64,000 nucleotides of DNA from Nannobrachium achirus. Lineage: Eukaryota; Chordata; Actinopteri; Myctophiformes; Myctophidae. Of this stretch, positions 1 to 11,039 are shown in pieces. The translations under genes were made by a program, and so were the position numbers. Where the stretch lies: positions 1,766,001 through 1,830,000 of the forward strand of contig OY997653.1 of the NCBI GenBank assembly GCA_963921795.1, in the 5' to 3' direction. Within the stretch, counting starts at the first letter, position 1, and every line of letters begins with the position of its first letter. A model generated the notes under the pieces. The model did not search any database, had not been told where the DNA came from, and saw nothing but the letters and a program-made list of their open reading frames with translations.

Positions 1-19
1 GAGTTAATGTCGAAGAGTC

Positions 20-600
20 CTACTGCACAACTGATTTCCATCACATTCGCATGGCATAGACATTTCTCTTCAGTTCAAAGCCATTTTCCCCCCTGCTGCA
101 AATTATGAATGAAAGGGCCAATAAATATCTGAAACCCAGCGTTTTGGCCTAGCCTAGCCATGTGCTTGTCCAGTAGAGAGCGCTAGAGCAGTAGTTCCCA
201 AACATTTTCGCCTGTGACCCAAAAGAGAAATTAGACATTAAGCTTGGGACCCAAACTAGTGAAAACAGCTGATCTGCAAGCTCACAACAATGCACGAAGC
301 GACGTGTTGTGAGCTTGTAGATCGGCATTTGTTTTTTTTAATTTATGGACTTGATTAATGAAATTACTTTCAATCATTGCATATTTTTATATTCAGGAAA
401 ATCATAGCTTTTTTAAAATGTTATATAAACAAAACGTCGACGAAAAATAGTTTTCCCTTTTATTTTTCTCCACTGTAAATAGCCATTTTGTATTTGCTGA
501 TGACATGTATTATGTGTTAATATTCCATGCTCTGTTGATGAATTGAATACACATTTTTTGTGTTATCCTTTTAGCCTAAATTAGTAAGTATCCAATCAAT
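20..600. repeat. Dispersed repeat, copy 1, with hAT-like inner end
   Basis: This block closely matches 2177-2660 in the same orientation, starting at the shared 'ctgcacaactgatttccat' and running through a hAT-style end near 189 ('cagtagttcccaaac'). It includes a palindrome (261-333). The second copy supplies the outline; the right end here is degraded into AT-rich sequence. No coding potential is seen. Confidence 0.6.
261..333. repeat. Palindromic hairpin module
   Basis: Inverted arms 'gatctgcaagctcacaac' and 'gttgtgagcttgtagatc' flank a short loop. This is the first of about 50 related hairpins in the window. Confidence 0.7.
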
Positions 601-627
601 CATTCGATCAATCGATCAATCACCCAG

Positions 628-740
628 GCGGACCCAGAAGCGTCATCGCAGAGCGGGGGCTACGACGTGGACATGTTCGTGGAGACCCCCGACTATGACC
701 TGATCTGCACCATATGCCAGGGGGTCCTCTGGACGGATTA
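628..740 (+). pseudogene. RNF151-like RING exon fragment
   Basis: The translation reads GGYDVDMFVETPDYDLICTI and continues CQGVLW before a stop at 738-740. It resembles the N-terminus of RNF151-type RING/TRAF-like ubiquitin ligases, where a GYDV start precedes the first RING cysteine pair (here CTIC). A plausible acceptor (cacccag) precedes 628. Only the first cysteine pair is present and the rest of the RING is absent, so this is a broken exon. Family recognised by eye; it could also be another fish RING paralogue. Confidence 0.35.
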
Positions 741-751
741 ATTGATTTACA

Positions 752-893
752 CAAGCTACAGTCCCATGCGTGTCTGGAGGTGTACAGAAGTCAACGTGTC
801 ATGGTGTCCAGCATGGCCGTACACAAGAGCATGATCTACATCGGCTGCTATGATGGATGTGTCCTAGCTGTGGCACAACTGGACCTGAAGTAG
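752..893 (+). pseudogene. ZNF106-like WD-repeat fragment
   Basis: Directly after the RING fragment, a frame reads VSSMAVHKSMIYIGCYDGC and ends in a stop near 891-893. The 'MAVHKSMIY.GCYDG' pattern resembles a WD40 blade of ZFP106/ZNF106-type proteins. It is short and isolated, joined to an unrelated RING fragment, so it is read as debris of host exons rather than a gene. Moderate to low certainty. Confidence 0.3.
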
Positions 894-1129
894 AACCTCC
901 ACTACTCAAACCCTCAACACCATAATTCTCGTCCAAACGGATTACTACAGACAGGCAGTCAATTGAAGTAGGGAGATGAGTCGGTTTTTGCATCTTACAG
1001 TGGCTGAAGAGGTATACTGTCACCACAGACACCAACACGGTGGATACATAGAACTATAGAGAAGAACGCCTTCAATCATAATGGTTGCTTATGTATTATT
1101 ATTATTTATTTTTTCTCTTAAGGCTTTGC

Positions 1130-1216
1130 CAAAAGATCGGATCGGGATCGAATCAGGAGCAATAATTTGTGATCGGGATCGAGATCGGAAACAAAAAACG
1201 TGATCGGGGCATGCCT
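1130..1216. repeat. hAT-like MITE fragment (GATCGG-rich end)
   Basis: Repeated 'gatcgg' words end in 'tgatcggggcatgcctag', the form of a TAGGGATG..CCGATCA hAT-type terminus. Only one end is seen. A related fragment lies near 62900-62965. The rest of 900-2170 holds only a CA/CG microsatellite and a C-homopolymer; no gene is recognised. Confidence 0.4.
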
Positions 1217-1408
1217 AGTTGCTGATTGTCCATTCCAAACTGAGAAGGTTTATACCATATGCCTCGTCAACCAGCCTCCTACTGAAGCTACGTTCCATTT
1301 GCACCGGATCAGAATTTCAGGAGAAGGCTGGTTTACGAGGCTGATAGGGCAGGGGTGTCCAAACCTTTTTTCAAATAAAAAAAACAAGCCCAAAGGGGAC
1401 GGACGGAC

Positions 1409-1467
1409 GCACGCGCGCGCGCGCGCACGCACGCACACGCACACGCACGCACACACACACACACACC
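1409..1467. repeat. CG/CA microsatellite
   Basis: Alternating purine-pyrimidine tract (acgcgcgc then acacac), a potential Z-DNA former. Open frames across it are repeat-driven. Confidence 0.85.
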
Positions 1468-2176
1468 TTCAGATTCAGCCAATTGTCAGCTACACACAAG
1501 ATGGGCTTTCCTGGCACAACCCACTTTCAGACAGAAGTGTGTCCAAAGAGCAGCGCATTAAATGTGTGTTGGTATTAAATGTGTGCATTCTGCTAAAGAT
1601 CAGATATCAATTTGCCTTTGACACCTTGCCCTCCCCCGAGATCCTCCTTTTGATTCATGAGGATTACAGTGAATCAGTGACACTCGCGTCACCCCAGTAC
1701 TGGACCGGACTGGACTCATACACAGAGGCAGAATACCAGTTGGCCATAGACTAGTGGTGTAAAGTAACTAAGTATTTCCAATACTACTTTACTTCTACTC
1801 CACAACATCTCGGATCCAAATACTGTACTTTTACTCCACTAAATGTATATGAAAACTTTAGTTACTAGTTTCTTTGCAGATATAAATCATATTATAAAAC
1901 AAATGAAGCACGTTTTTCCACCACTGCTCAGTGTGAACTCCCCTTGTTGACTGTGTTGAAAACATTTACATACCCCCCCCCCCCCCCCGTATCTACCATG
2001 ATTCCCCAACCATTCCAACTGAAAAGCACGAGAAACGTTTTGTTTAAGGTACTGAAGACAGGCTGTATGAAAAATACAGTGACTCATTCAAAGCAGACAA
2101 ATCCTTGGAGGTTAAAACGCCAAAGCTCAACTTGAAGCCCTATCAAGTGTAAGAAAGTAGGCGCGCCAACATCTCA

Positions 2177-2660
2177 GACTGCTGCACAACTGATTTCCAT
2201 CCTATTCGCATAGCATAGAAATTTCTCTTCAGTTCAAAGCCATTTTCCCCCCTGCTGCAAATTACTGCCTATAGCTAAGGGCCAATAAATATCTGAAACC
2301 CAGCGTTTTGGCCTAGGAGACCAGCCATGTGCTTGTCCAGTAGAGGGCGCTAGAGCAGTGGTTCCCAAACGTTTTAGCTTGTGACCCAAAAGAGAAATTA
2401 GACATTTGCTTGGGACCCAAACTAGTGAAAACAGCTGATCTGCAAGCTCTCAACGCTGCACGAAGCGATGTGTTGTGCGCTTGTTTTCTAATTTATGGAC
2501 TTATTTATTAATGAAATTACTTTCAATCATCGCATATTTTTATATTCATGAAAATCATAGCTTTTTTTATGTTATATAAATATTTAAAAACAAAATGTAG
2601 ACAAAGAAAAACATAATTAAGGAACCTATAAAAATATGTCTGCAACCCACAAATGGGTCC
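2177..2660. repeat. Dispersed repeat, copy 2, with hAT-like inner end
   Basis: Second copy of the repeat at 20-600. The hAT-style end is 'cagtggttcccaaac' near 2357 and its hairpin is at about 2428-2490. The right side ends near 'gggtcccgacccag'. Confidence 0.6.
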
Positions 2661-2796
2661 CGACCCAGTGCTTACAGTCACCACTCTGCGTTTTCCCATC
2701 CATCTGTCTTTTTTCCTCTAGTGGACAGATGGATGAACTGACCAGGAGGTACAGTACTCCTGTCACCCATTGGATCAAATTCTATATGTTTTTAAA

Positions 2797-3266
2797 TAGG
2801 GAATGCGGTATCGGTACTCGTGGTATCGGTACTCGCCCCGATACCGGCCTATTTTGCGGTATCGGTACTCGTCCGATACTGCTCACAAAGCACCCGAGTA
2901 ACCTGTGTTCCACCACTTCGCCTTTCTCTCTCTCTCTTAAAGTATCAAAAGTAAAAATACAAAATGTTTGAGCATAGCAGATCTAGAAGATCATGCACAG
3001 TACAGGAATTTCCATTGGCTAAACCTGAAAAAAAAAGTGAAATGTGTGGCAGTTGTACCATGTTCTGGGAAATCAATGCAATTTAATGTGTTATATACAG
3101 CCAGAAAGTGAGGAACATCTGATAAAAAAAAAAGAAAAAAACATAATTTAAAGACATTTTGTATTATTAATTGTACTCGTATCGGTACTCGGTATCGGCG
3201 AGTACTCAAAATGAAGTACTCGTTCTTGTACTCTGTCAGCAAAAAAGTGGTATCGGGACATCCCTA
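2797..3266. mobile_element. hAT-like MITE, 470 bp
   Basis: Ends are 'tagggaatgcggtatcggta' and, inverted, 'tatcgggacatcccta'. The flanking 8-bp direct repeat TTTTTAAA lies at 2789-2796 and 3267-3274. The 8-bp duplication and the TAGGGATG-type ends indicate a hAT-mobilised non-autonomous element; there is no transposase. Confidence 0.85.
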
Positions 3267-3497
3267 TTTTTAAATACTTCCCCCATGTCAGAGGCAAATA
3301 TTACCAATTATTACTCTACTACTACAAAGCATACATGACATTAAGCCCCATCCTTTTTCTAGTCGTACATAATCTACAAGCTCACAAGACGTTTTTGAGC
3401 GGTGGTCACAGCACTCCTAAGTTTGAGTGTGTGTAAGGTAGGTTTGTTACTATGCATGTGGGACTGTGGGTACGTAGCCCGAGCATGAGCTGCAATA

Positions 3498-3499
<2 letters not shown>

Positions 3500-3571
<72 letters not shown>
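3500..3571. repeat. (CA)n microsatellite
   Basis: About 36 uninterrupted CA units. Confidence 0.95.
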
Positions 3572-3573
<2 letters not shown>

Positions 3574-3821
3574 TGAATACAGGACTCTATATTGTGGTAT
3601 TGCTACTTTTGCCCGAGTAAAACATATAAATGAAATAAATAAACAAATAAAGAAACAAATACAAATAAAAATTGAGTACTTCTTCCACTGGTCTCACACA
3701 GTCAGACATCGGGATACCCATCTGCCAAATTGTCACCACCCACCTCTAGCCCAAACACAACTAGACTGTCAACACTTAATGTCAGTAGGCGGAGATCTGT
3801 GAAAGTCTGACTACATGAGAC

Positions 3822-3879
3822 CATTATTTTAGTATATTGTGATTGACTATATAGTCAATCACAATATACTAAAATAATG
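3822..3879. repeat. Perfect 58-bp palindrome
   Basis: Arms of 29 bp with no loop, centred on CTATATAG. A second short palindrome (gacaatattattgtc) follows immediately. Confidence 0.85.
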
Positions 3880-3907
3880 ACAATATTATTGTCACAATAA
3901 TCAAAAG

Positions 3908-3971
3908 AGCAGATCTACAAGCTCAAAACACGTCGCTTCACGCCGCGGTTTGAGCTTATAGATCTGCTACA
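3908..3971. repeat. Palindromic hairpin module
   Basis: Arms 'agcagatctacaagctcaaa' and 'tttgagcttatagatctgct' around a GC-rich loop. Confidence 0.75.
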
Positions 3972-4375
3972 TTAGCAATCTGAGTCCTGGAAAGTAATAA
4001 TTGTGGACATTCGATTTGTTCCACCACGGGAACAGAACCATGTTTCAAGCGAAGAGTTAACAGAAGTGAAGCTCTCCGTTCACACACACAGAGCTGCTGT
4101 GCCCTTCACAAAATCTGGATTTCTTTTCCATTTAAAAAAGGTCTCAAAAGATGAGTTAAGCCCTTCTGAAGAGCTTTTCAGGGCATGAAGGAGACCAAAC
4201 ATGGTGGTACTCGCTCGTGCCAAACCGAGAACAAGACACTCGGTACCTTATCCACACCGTCGATGACAATGACAGCGTCCACCACTCAGTACCTCCGCAG
4301 TGACAGTGACAACGGTCGCCCGTGGCGTTGTGATGAAGTCAAGTCTCCACCTCATCCTCTTGTACAACCTAGGGG

Positions 4376-4378
<3 letters not shown>

Positions 4379-4449
<71 letters not shown>
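4379..4449. repeat. (GA)n microsatellite
   Basis: About 35 GA units; overlapping RE-rich frames are artefacts. Confidence 0.95.
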
Positions 4450-4452
<3 letters not shown>

Positions 4453-4671
4453 GAGCACGTGGTGGATGAAGTAGGCCAAAGATTAATTATTTTGGTCGAA
4501 TGTTCTCAAAAAGCTATCAACGCCGGGTCACGATAGCAGATCTGCAAGCTCACAATGTCCCGTTTGCCAAAAGTGTGCCTTGGTTCAAAAATCCATCTGG
4601 GAGAATAGTTTGGTGTTGGTTCCTGAAGGCAAGGCAACTACAAGTGTGTTTGAGCTTTACTAAGGCATTCA

Positions 4672-5603
4672 ATGGTTCTCAACCTTTTAAAGCTATACTG
4701 TGTAAGTTGCTCAACTAGTGGTCAGTAGCAGTAGAGCAAACCGCGGTCGCGTCTGCTTTTTTCGGCCGTTTTTCGCCGCGGACCGGGCATTCAGACCACC
4801 GCGTCCGCCTCGCCGAGACCTATCCATAGAGGTCTTTCGTGTCCCTCTACGAGCCTCGGTTGGGGAGTTACATGCTAGACTCCTAGCCCAGTGTAAACAC
4901 TGCAGTGTACTTCCTGAAGAGCTCAGCAGTGTATGATCTGGGCTTTGATTGGCCGGTAGGGAGACACATGTACAGAATGATGCCAAAACAGCCCCGGTCA
5001 CGGCCACCAGGGCTCAGTAGAACACATATAAAGAAAAGGCTTTGGGAGCTGAAATTAACAGAGTGGGGGTTCTAAAACTTTAGCGATTTAATAGTTAGGA
5101 CAATTTTAAGATATGTTTTATAAAAAAAGTTACATTGTATAACTTTAAGGCTGCAACCCCCCAAATAATATTTTAACTGGGGACCCCCCACCCTGCAGAG
5201 CACTAAGAGTTGAGGCATTAACATTTTAGTTTATCACGGTTTTATTGTGAAAATAGCAGCTCTACATGCTCACAACACGTTGCGAGGCGTTATGAGCATG
5301 TAGATCGGCTATTTTCATTGCCTCTGATATTTGACAATTTGGCCAATGTTTAATTTGTCATTTTAGAGGTATTAAAAAATCCTTAAATTGTCTCTGTGCT
5401 GATACCCTCTATACACTTAAACTGGACAACTGAATTTCCCCCTTGGGATAATAAAGGTATCTATCTATCTATCTAAACTTTATGCTGGTTTGTTTACTGT
5501 TGAGTGAAAAAACAATGTTGCACATTAAGTTAATCATCTGGGGACCCCCTAAAATAATTTGGGGACCCACCTAGGGGTCCCGACCCACAGGTTGAGAACA
5601 CTG
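4672..5603. mobile_element. hAT-like element with an inserted MITE
   Basis: Left end 'tggttctcaacctttt' and right end 'caggttgagaacactg' are the inverted GGTTCTCAACC termini seen in Charlie-type hAT elements. Inside, 4689-5149 has its own inverted ends ('ttaaagctatactgtgtaag' and 'ttacattgtataactttaa'), so a second MITE seems inserted. A hairpin module is at 5248-5318. Target duplications are not clear here. Confidence 0.5.
5248..5318. repeat. Palindromic hairpin module
   Basis: Arms 'ctctacatgctcacaac' and 'tatgagcatgtagatc', the 'atgctc' subtype also seen at 26001-26060 and near 43755. Confidence 0.75.
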
Positions 5604-5639
5604 TTCTAGTCCACCATTTCCCAAACAGTGTGTCCAATT

Positions 5640-6360
5640 TTTATGGGTTGTGAGGAAATTACGATTTAATAATTTCAAAAGAAAAACATTAAAGATTATT
5701 CACAAAAAAAAAAAAAGCAAAATCCATTCATTAGAGGGCAAAAAAGTATATGCATTGCGACATTGTGCGCTTGCAGATCTGCCATTTTCAAGACGAATCT
5801 CTCTTTTGGGTCTCAAGCCAAAAAGTTTGGGAACCACATGCACTGAAGCCCAATCTAGTCCAGCTTTACAAACAGGCTTCAATGCCCTTTCCCCGACCTC
5901 TGAATCCAAATCCCCCCGTTAACCAACTATGCCATTTTGCTTAGAGAACTGCCACAGAAAACCAAGCTAGCATTTAGTCACTGTCGGCAGAAACCTCCAT
6001 GTTTCAAATGTACTTTGTCGCACAAAGCTAGTGAAAACAGCAGCTCTACAAGCACACAACGCCTCGTGTTGTGTGCGCTTGTAGATGGGCTTGTTTCACT
6101 ACTTTAAAATCATGATAAATGAGGTTTTGGACGTAATGTACAAGGTTTCCACCCGACAACAACGATTTGCACTGAGTGAATGCTGTACAGTAACCCACCT
6201 GTCAGGCTGCAGACTAGCCAACTCCAAACTCCAGCTTAGGCCTCCTAGGATCGCTGAACTCCACTCCCTCCAAACCAGCATCGTCTTGAGCTCTGCAGTG
6301 CTGCTAGCTCCGCTGTCCCTCTGCGGTGTGTAGGTGGTGCACCTCCTACCTAAAAGGGGG
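5640..6360. repeat. Local duplicated block A, copy 1
   Basis: Matches 7390-8290 in order and orientation: 'gttgtgaggaaattacg', then a hairpin near 5765-5795 and a MITE with hairpin at 6025-6105, then 'cagtaacccacctgt'. No gene is recognised; the Pro/Leu-rich frames are not conserved in the second copy. Confidence 0.6.
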
Positions 6361-6373
6361 GATAAAATGAATT

Positions 6374-7150
6374 GAGTGGCTCCTGAGTAGATTTATTTTA
6401 AACGGTCAAGATAACATTTCCATGAGTTTTGAATAAAACAGCATAACACAAATAAGTTCTATTGCTTTCCAATCAATAACACTTCACAAGATCAGCATGG
6501 TTAAATGTGCTAATGTTTTATTATTAACCACACATGAACCAGATAGATAGATAGATACCTTTATTATCCCAAGGGGGAAATTTACCCTCCCTATTCTGGT
6601 GAACAAATGGCTGTTTTATAAGCTTACAAATTGCTGCAATTAGACACTTTGTTGGCTTGTAGATTGGCTTCCTGCAAAGACATTGATTATAGAAGGAACA
6701 AAGTATAGGGGGCAGGGTGGTGCGTTCTTTTTTGTTTAAGTTCTGCAATAGAAAAAGTTAACAGAAAACATTTTTAGGTTGGATCCCCAATTTCATACAA
6801 TCAGGTCAGAACAAAACGGACCTGGAAATTAATTTGGCAAACCACCCAAAAATGTATTGTGTGTTTATTGGAGAGCTGGAGAGACCCCTGTTACTAAACA
6901 AACACTCTGTTTGCAACGATTACATCCATTTATATAGCACTTTAACAAAGAACTTTAACCACCTCTTATAGCTTTATTTACAACTAAACACTGCCAACCT
7001 GAGGGAGATCAAATGATTCACATGATTTTTCAGGGGCATCAGGGGATGCAAGTACCACCCCCTGGTGTTCACTTTTAACTTCAAATTAACTGATTTTATG
7101 CATAATTATTGTTCCCAACCATGAATAGTTTTTGCCCGTCCATCTACATG
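6374..7150. repeat. Local duplicated block B, copy 1
   Basis: Matches 9740-10990, sharing 'ctattgctttccaatcaata' and 'gcaagtaccaccccctggtg'. This copy lacks the MITE found at 10152-10782 in the other copy, so it preserves the empty site near 6790-6800. Confidence 0.65.
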
Positions 7151-7289
7151 TGATGTTTTATAATTTAGATAAGTATTTTATTGTATGGAACCATTAATGT
7201 ATCAATTACTTTCAACGTGGCATCCCCATTTTAGGAATGGCATTATAGTCGAACATTTTCCAACACTCTTTTTGCCCCCAAACAAATAG

Positions 7290-7362
7290 TGAAAATAGTG
7301 GCTCTACAAGCTCTCAACGTGTTGCCAAGAGACGCGTTGACAGCTTGTAGATCCACTATTTT
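7290..7362. repeat. Palindromic hairpin module
   Basis: Arms 'gtggctctacaagctctcaa' and the matching 'ttgacagcttgtagatccac' show compensating variation around the same core. Confidence 0.75.
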
Positions 7363-7389
7363 TGCTACTTTAGAAATGGAGCTTAAAGG

Positions 7390-8290
7390 GGCACACTGGT
7401 TGTGAGGAAATTATGTTTTAACGATTTCAAAAGAAAAGAAAAAAGAAAACATGCACAAGTTAACACAAGTTAAAGATTTTCGAGATAATTCCATTAAAAA
7501 ACGTCCATTCATCCACAAATCCATTCGAGGGCGAAAAAGTAGGCCTATATGCATCGCGACGTGTCGTGTGCTTGTACAGAAGATCTGCCATTTTCACTAT
7601 CAAATTTCTCTTTTGGGTCTCGAGCTAAAATGTTTGGGAGCCACTGAAGCCTGTTTGTAAAACTGGACTAGATTCTATTTCACAGTTGACAAAAAGGCTT
7701 CATTGCCCCTTGCCCCGATCTCTGAATCCACGTGCCCCATTTACCCGACTGCCACAGAAAACCATAGCTAGCATTTAGTCATTGTCGGGCAGAAAATGTG
7801 TCAAATGTGTACGTTTTATCGTCAAGTAAAGTCCTGCTTCATCACACAAAGCTGGTGAAAACAGCAGATCTACAAGCACAACGCCTCGTGGTGCAAGGTG
7901 TTGTGCGCTTGTTTCGCTACTTTAAAATCATGATAAATGCAAGACCAGTGGTTTTGGACGTAATGGAACAGGTTTCCACCTGACAACTACGAGTCAATGC
8001 TACAGTACAGTAACCCACCTGTTGATGTCAGGGTGCAGACTAGCCCACTCCCAGCTTGGGCCTGCTAGGATCGCTGAACTCCACTCCCTCCAATCCATCA
8101 TGGTTGTCTTGAGCTCTGCAGTGCTGCTAGCTCCACTGTCCCTCTGCGGTGTGTCTAAATAGGTGGTGCACCTCCTACAGGGATGTGCAGAGAACATTAG
8201 AGAGGCAGGGGCTGACATTTCTAAAAGGGCCTTTTGGTGGAAATATCGAAAATAGCAGACCTCCAAGCTCACGTTGGCTATTTTCACTGA
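7390..8290. repeat. Local duplicated block A, copy 2
   Basis: Diverged copy of 5640-6360. Includes partial hairpins near 7555-7600, 7857-7920 and 8243-8285. Confidence 0.6.
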
Positions 8291-8367
8291 ACTAAGCATA
8301 AATCAAGTTAATGCTAGCGATGTGGCCTAACAGATTTCTACACAGAGAGGGCAATTGTTTCAACACT

Positions 8368-8405
8368 AGAGGTTCGCGGCCCTTCGGGCCGCTCACATCT
8401 AGAGT
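8368..8405. repeat. Helitron-like terminal hairpin
   Basis: 'gcggcccttcgggccgc' forms a tight GC hairpin followed by 'tcacatctag'. A hairpin a few bases before CTAG resembles a Helitron 3' end. The same unit recurs at 57265-57303 and, inverted, near 8631-8663. The flanking ACTAGA/TCTAGT also makes it a small inverted-repeat unit, so the Helitron reading is tentative. Confidence 0.4.
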
Positions 8406-8866
8406 CCACGCCCGCTTTTTTTTTTTTTTTAATTAAAAAAAAAATTTTTTGATTTTTTTTTTTTTTTTTTTTTGAAAAAAAAAAAAGGTTTTTGGAATAA
8501 AAAAAAGTTTTGGCCTAATTGTGTTATTATTGTTACTGTAATAGGCCTGCCAATGTTTTATTTTCATTATTTCAATGTTTTCATTTTAGCAACACACACA
8601 CACACAGACAGACAGTATCTTGCTGTGAACTCTAGATGTGAGTGGCCCGAAGGGCCGCGAACTTCTTGTAAGATACAGGCTCTCGGCTAGCTAGCTACAG
8701 GCTCTCGGCTAGCTAGCCCAGTAACAGTGGATTCTAGTTTGTTAATTCCAGAAGAAAAGCTTGGTTGCTGGTTGGCTATTTCATCTTCCCCCCTGGACCC
8801 AGGGTATGGTATATAGCTGCATACCCCTGCCATACCCAAGTGACGCCCCTGATCCTAGCGATTGAG

Positions 8867-9130
<264 letters not shown>

Positions 9131-9132
<2 letters not shown>

Positions 9133-9310
9133 AATGAGCGGACGGCATAGGGTTGTGGGCGGTATTCCTTACGTTCTTCTCCCTACAAGGTACGTTCTTC
9201 TCCCTACCGTTGAGTCGAAGTAGAGTTGGAGTGGATGTCAGAGTGGGCGTGGACGTTTTTGGAAGTGGGATGCGGCAATAAGCCCATTGTAAATATAAGA
9301 TACAGTGTGA
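9131..9310. repeat. Dispersed repeat shared with 59262-59432
   Basis: Shares 'gaatgagcgg.cggcataggg' and 'gggatgcggcaataagccca' with 59262-59432. Both copies lie close to GC-hairpin/CTAG sequences and to (CT)n tracts. Confidence 0.6.
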
Positions 9311-9739
9311 CGCTGCATTCAAGTTTGGACAAGGCAATTCTCTCTTCAGAATGCCACCTTCAGGTATGGCATTTCTTTCAACATAGTAAAAACTCCATTC
9401 ATGGTCTGGGGAGGGCACTTTTTTACAGATGGGTAAAAGGGCAGGGGCTCAAGCCCTCTTTGATGTCTATGCATGCACGTGCTTGACCTATCGGCTCCAC
9501 TATCACTATAAAAGGGTGGTGGGGAATTTAGCCTCGCGTAGCCAGGCTTACTCATCTGTGAAGAGAAAAGCCTGGTGACAACATCAGGCAGAGACCGTTC
9601 AACTTCCGCCGCGAGAATTTCACCGGAAGACTGCAACGCATTACGTAACGTCCGTTAAACTAAGCACTTCCGCTACTTCCGCTAGAACCAACCGGAAGTT
9701 ATATTGTGGCCAGGGTGGGGGAGGGGGGAATTAGCTCCA

Positions 9740-10346
9740 GAGTAGGTTTATTTTAAACAGTCATAACATTTCCATGAGTCTAGGTTTGAATAAAACAGCA
9801 TAACACAAATAAGGTCTATTGCTTTCCAATCAATAACACTTTTCAGATCAGCATAGTTAAATGCACTAATGTTTTATTATAACCACATGAACCCTAGCAT
9901 CCCTCTCTATTCTGGTGAACAACAAATAGCTGTTCTATAAGCTTACGAGGTGCGGCAATGAGACACATTAACATGTAGATCAGCTTTCTGCAAAGACATC
10001 TGTGATGGAAGGAAAAAGGTAGGGCCGTAGGGGGCAGAGCGGTGCAACATTCTCTTTTTTGTTAAAGATCCACTATAGTGGTCAGTGTCACAGTCTCTTC
10101 AGCTCTTTAGTAATCAGAATATTGTAAGGTTGGATCACCAATTCATACAGTTAGTGATGTGACCGAATATTCGGCACCGAATATTTTCGGCCGAATAGTG
10201 CCAGAAAACACATATTCGGTTTCGGTTCGGTTTGATTTTACAGCCGAATAATTATTACCGAATAGTACCGAATACCAAATACCGAATATTACAGAATACT
10301 GAATACCGAATACTACCGAATACTACCGAATAATGTATAGGATATT

Positions 10347-10386
<40 letters not shown>

Positions 10387-10990
10387 ACAATAATTACATT
10401 GATATTTCTTTATGATGCAATAATTCAACTATATGGAATGTTAATATTTTGAGACATAATTTGTCTTTTATTACAAATTTAATAGACAATAGTAAATACA
10501 ATTCTACACAAAAATAAATATGTTATGTGTGCATTCAAAAGTGAGAAATAAATGTTTTATGGAACCATATGGTGATTATTATTTAAGTTGGGTTTTGCCA
10601 TAATCATGACTTTTGCCATAATCAGGTAGCTTTACAACAAAGGTACAGCAATGGTGCAAAAAATAGTAATACAAAATAAATCATATGTATTATTCGGCTA
10701 TTCGGTATTCGGTTTTCGGCAAAATGTTTCCAATATTCGGTATTCGGTTTCGGCCAAGAATTTTGCTTTCGGCACATCCCTACATACAGTCAATGAGACA
10801 ACTCATGTTGCAGACAAAATGGAATTTGTATTGTACGTTTATTGGAGAGCTGAGAGACTCCTGTTACTAAACAAACCTGGCAGAGATCAAATGATTCACA
10901 TTATTTTTCAGGGGCATCGAGGATGCAAGTACCACCCCCTGGTGTTCACTTTTAACTTCAAACTCACTTATTGTATACATAATTATTTCC
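9740..10990. repeat. Local duplicated block B, copy 2
   Basis: Second copy of 6374-7150, lengthened by a 631-bp MITE insertion at 10152-10782. Confidence 0.65.
10152..10782. mobile_element. hAT-like MITE, 631 bp, ATTCGG-rich
   Basis: Flanked by the 8-bp direct repeat CATACAGT (10144-10151 and 10783-10790). Ends are 'tagtgatgtgaccgaat' and inverted 'ttcggcacatcccta'. The interior is rich in ATTCGGTATTCGG words and contains an AT microsatellite at about 10352-10382. The paralogous block at 6374-7150 has the empty site. Confidence 0.85.
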
Positions 10991-11039
10991 CCAACTCTGA
11001 ATAGTTTTTGCCCAGCCATCTACATGTGAACACACTTAC

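Noticed and set aside
4711-5007. 98-codon minus-strand frame in the GC-rich part of the 4.7-5.1 kb MITE
   Set aside because: Lies within a MITE body with inverted ends and shows no recognised motif.
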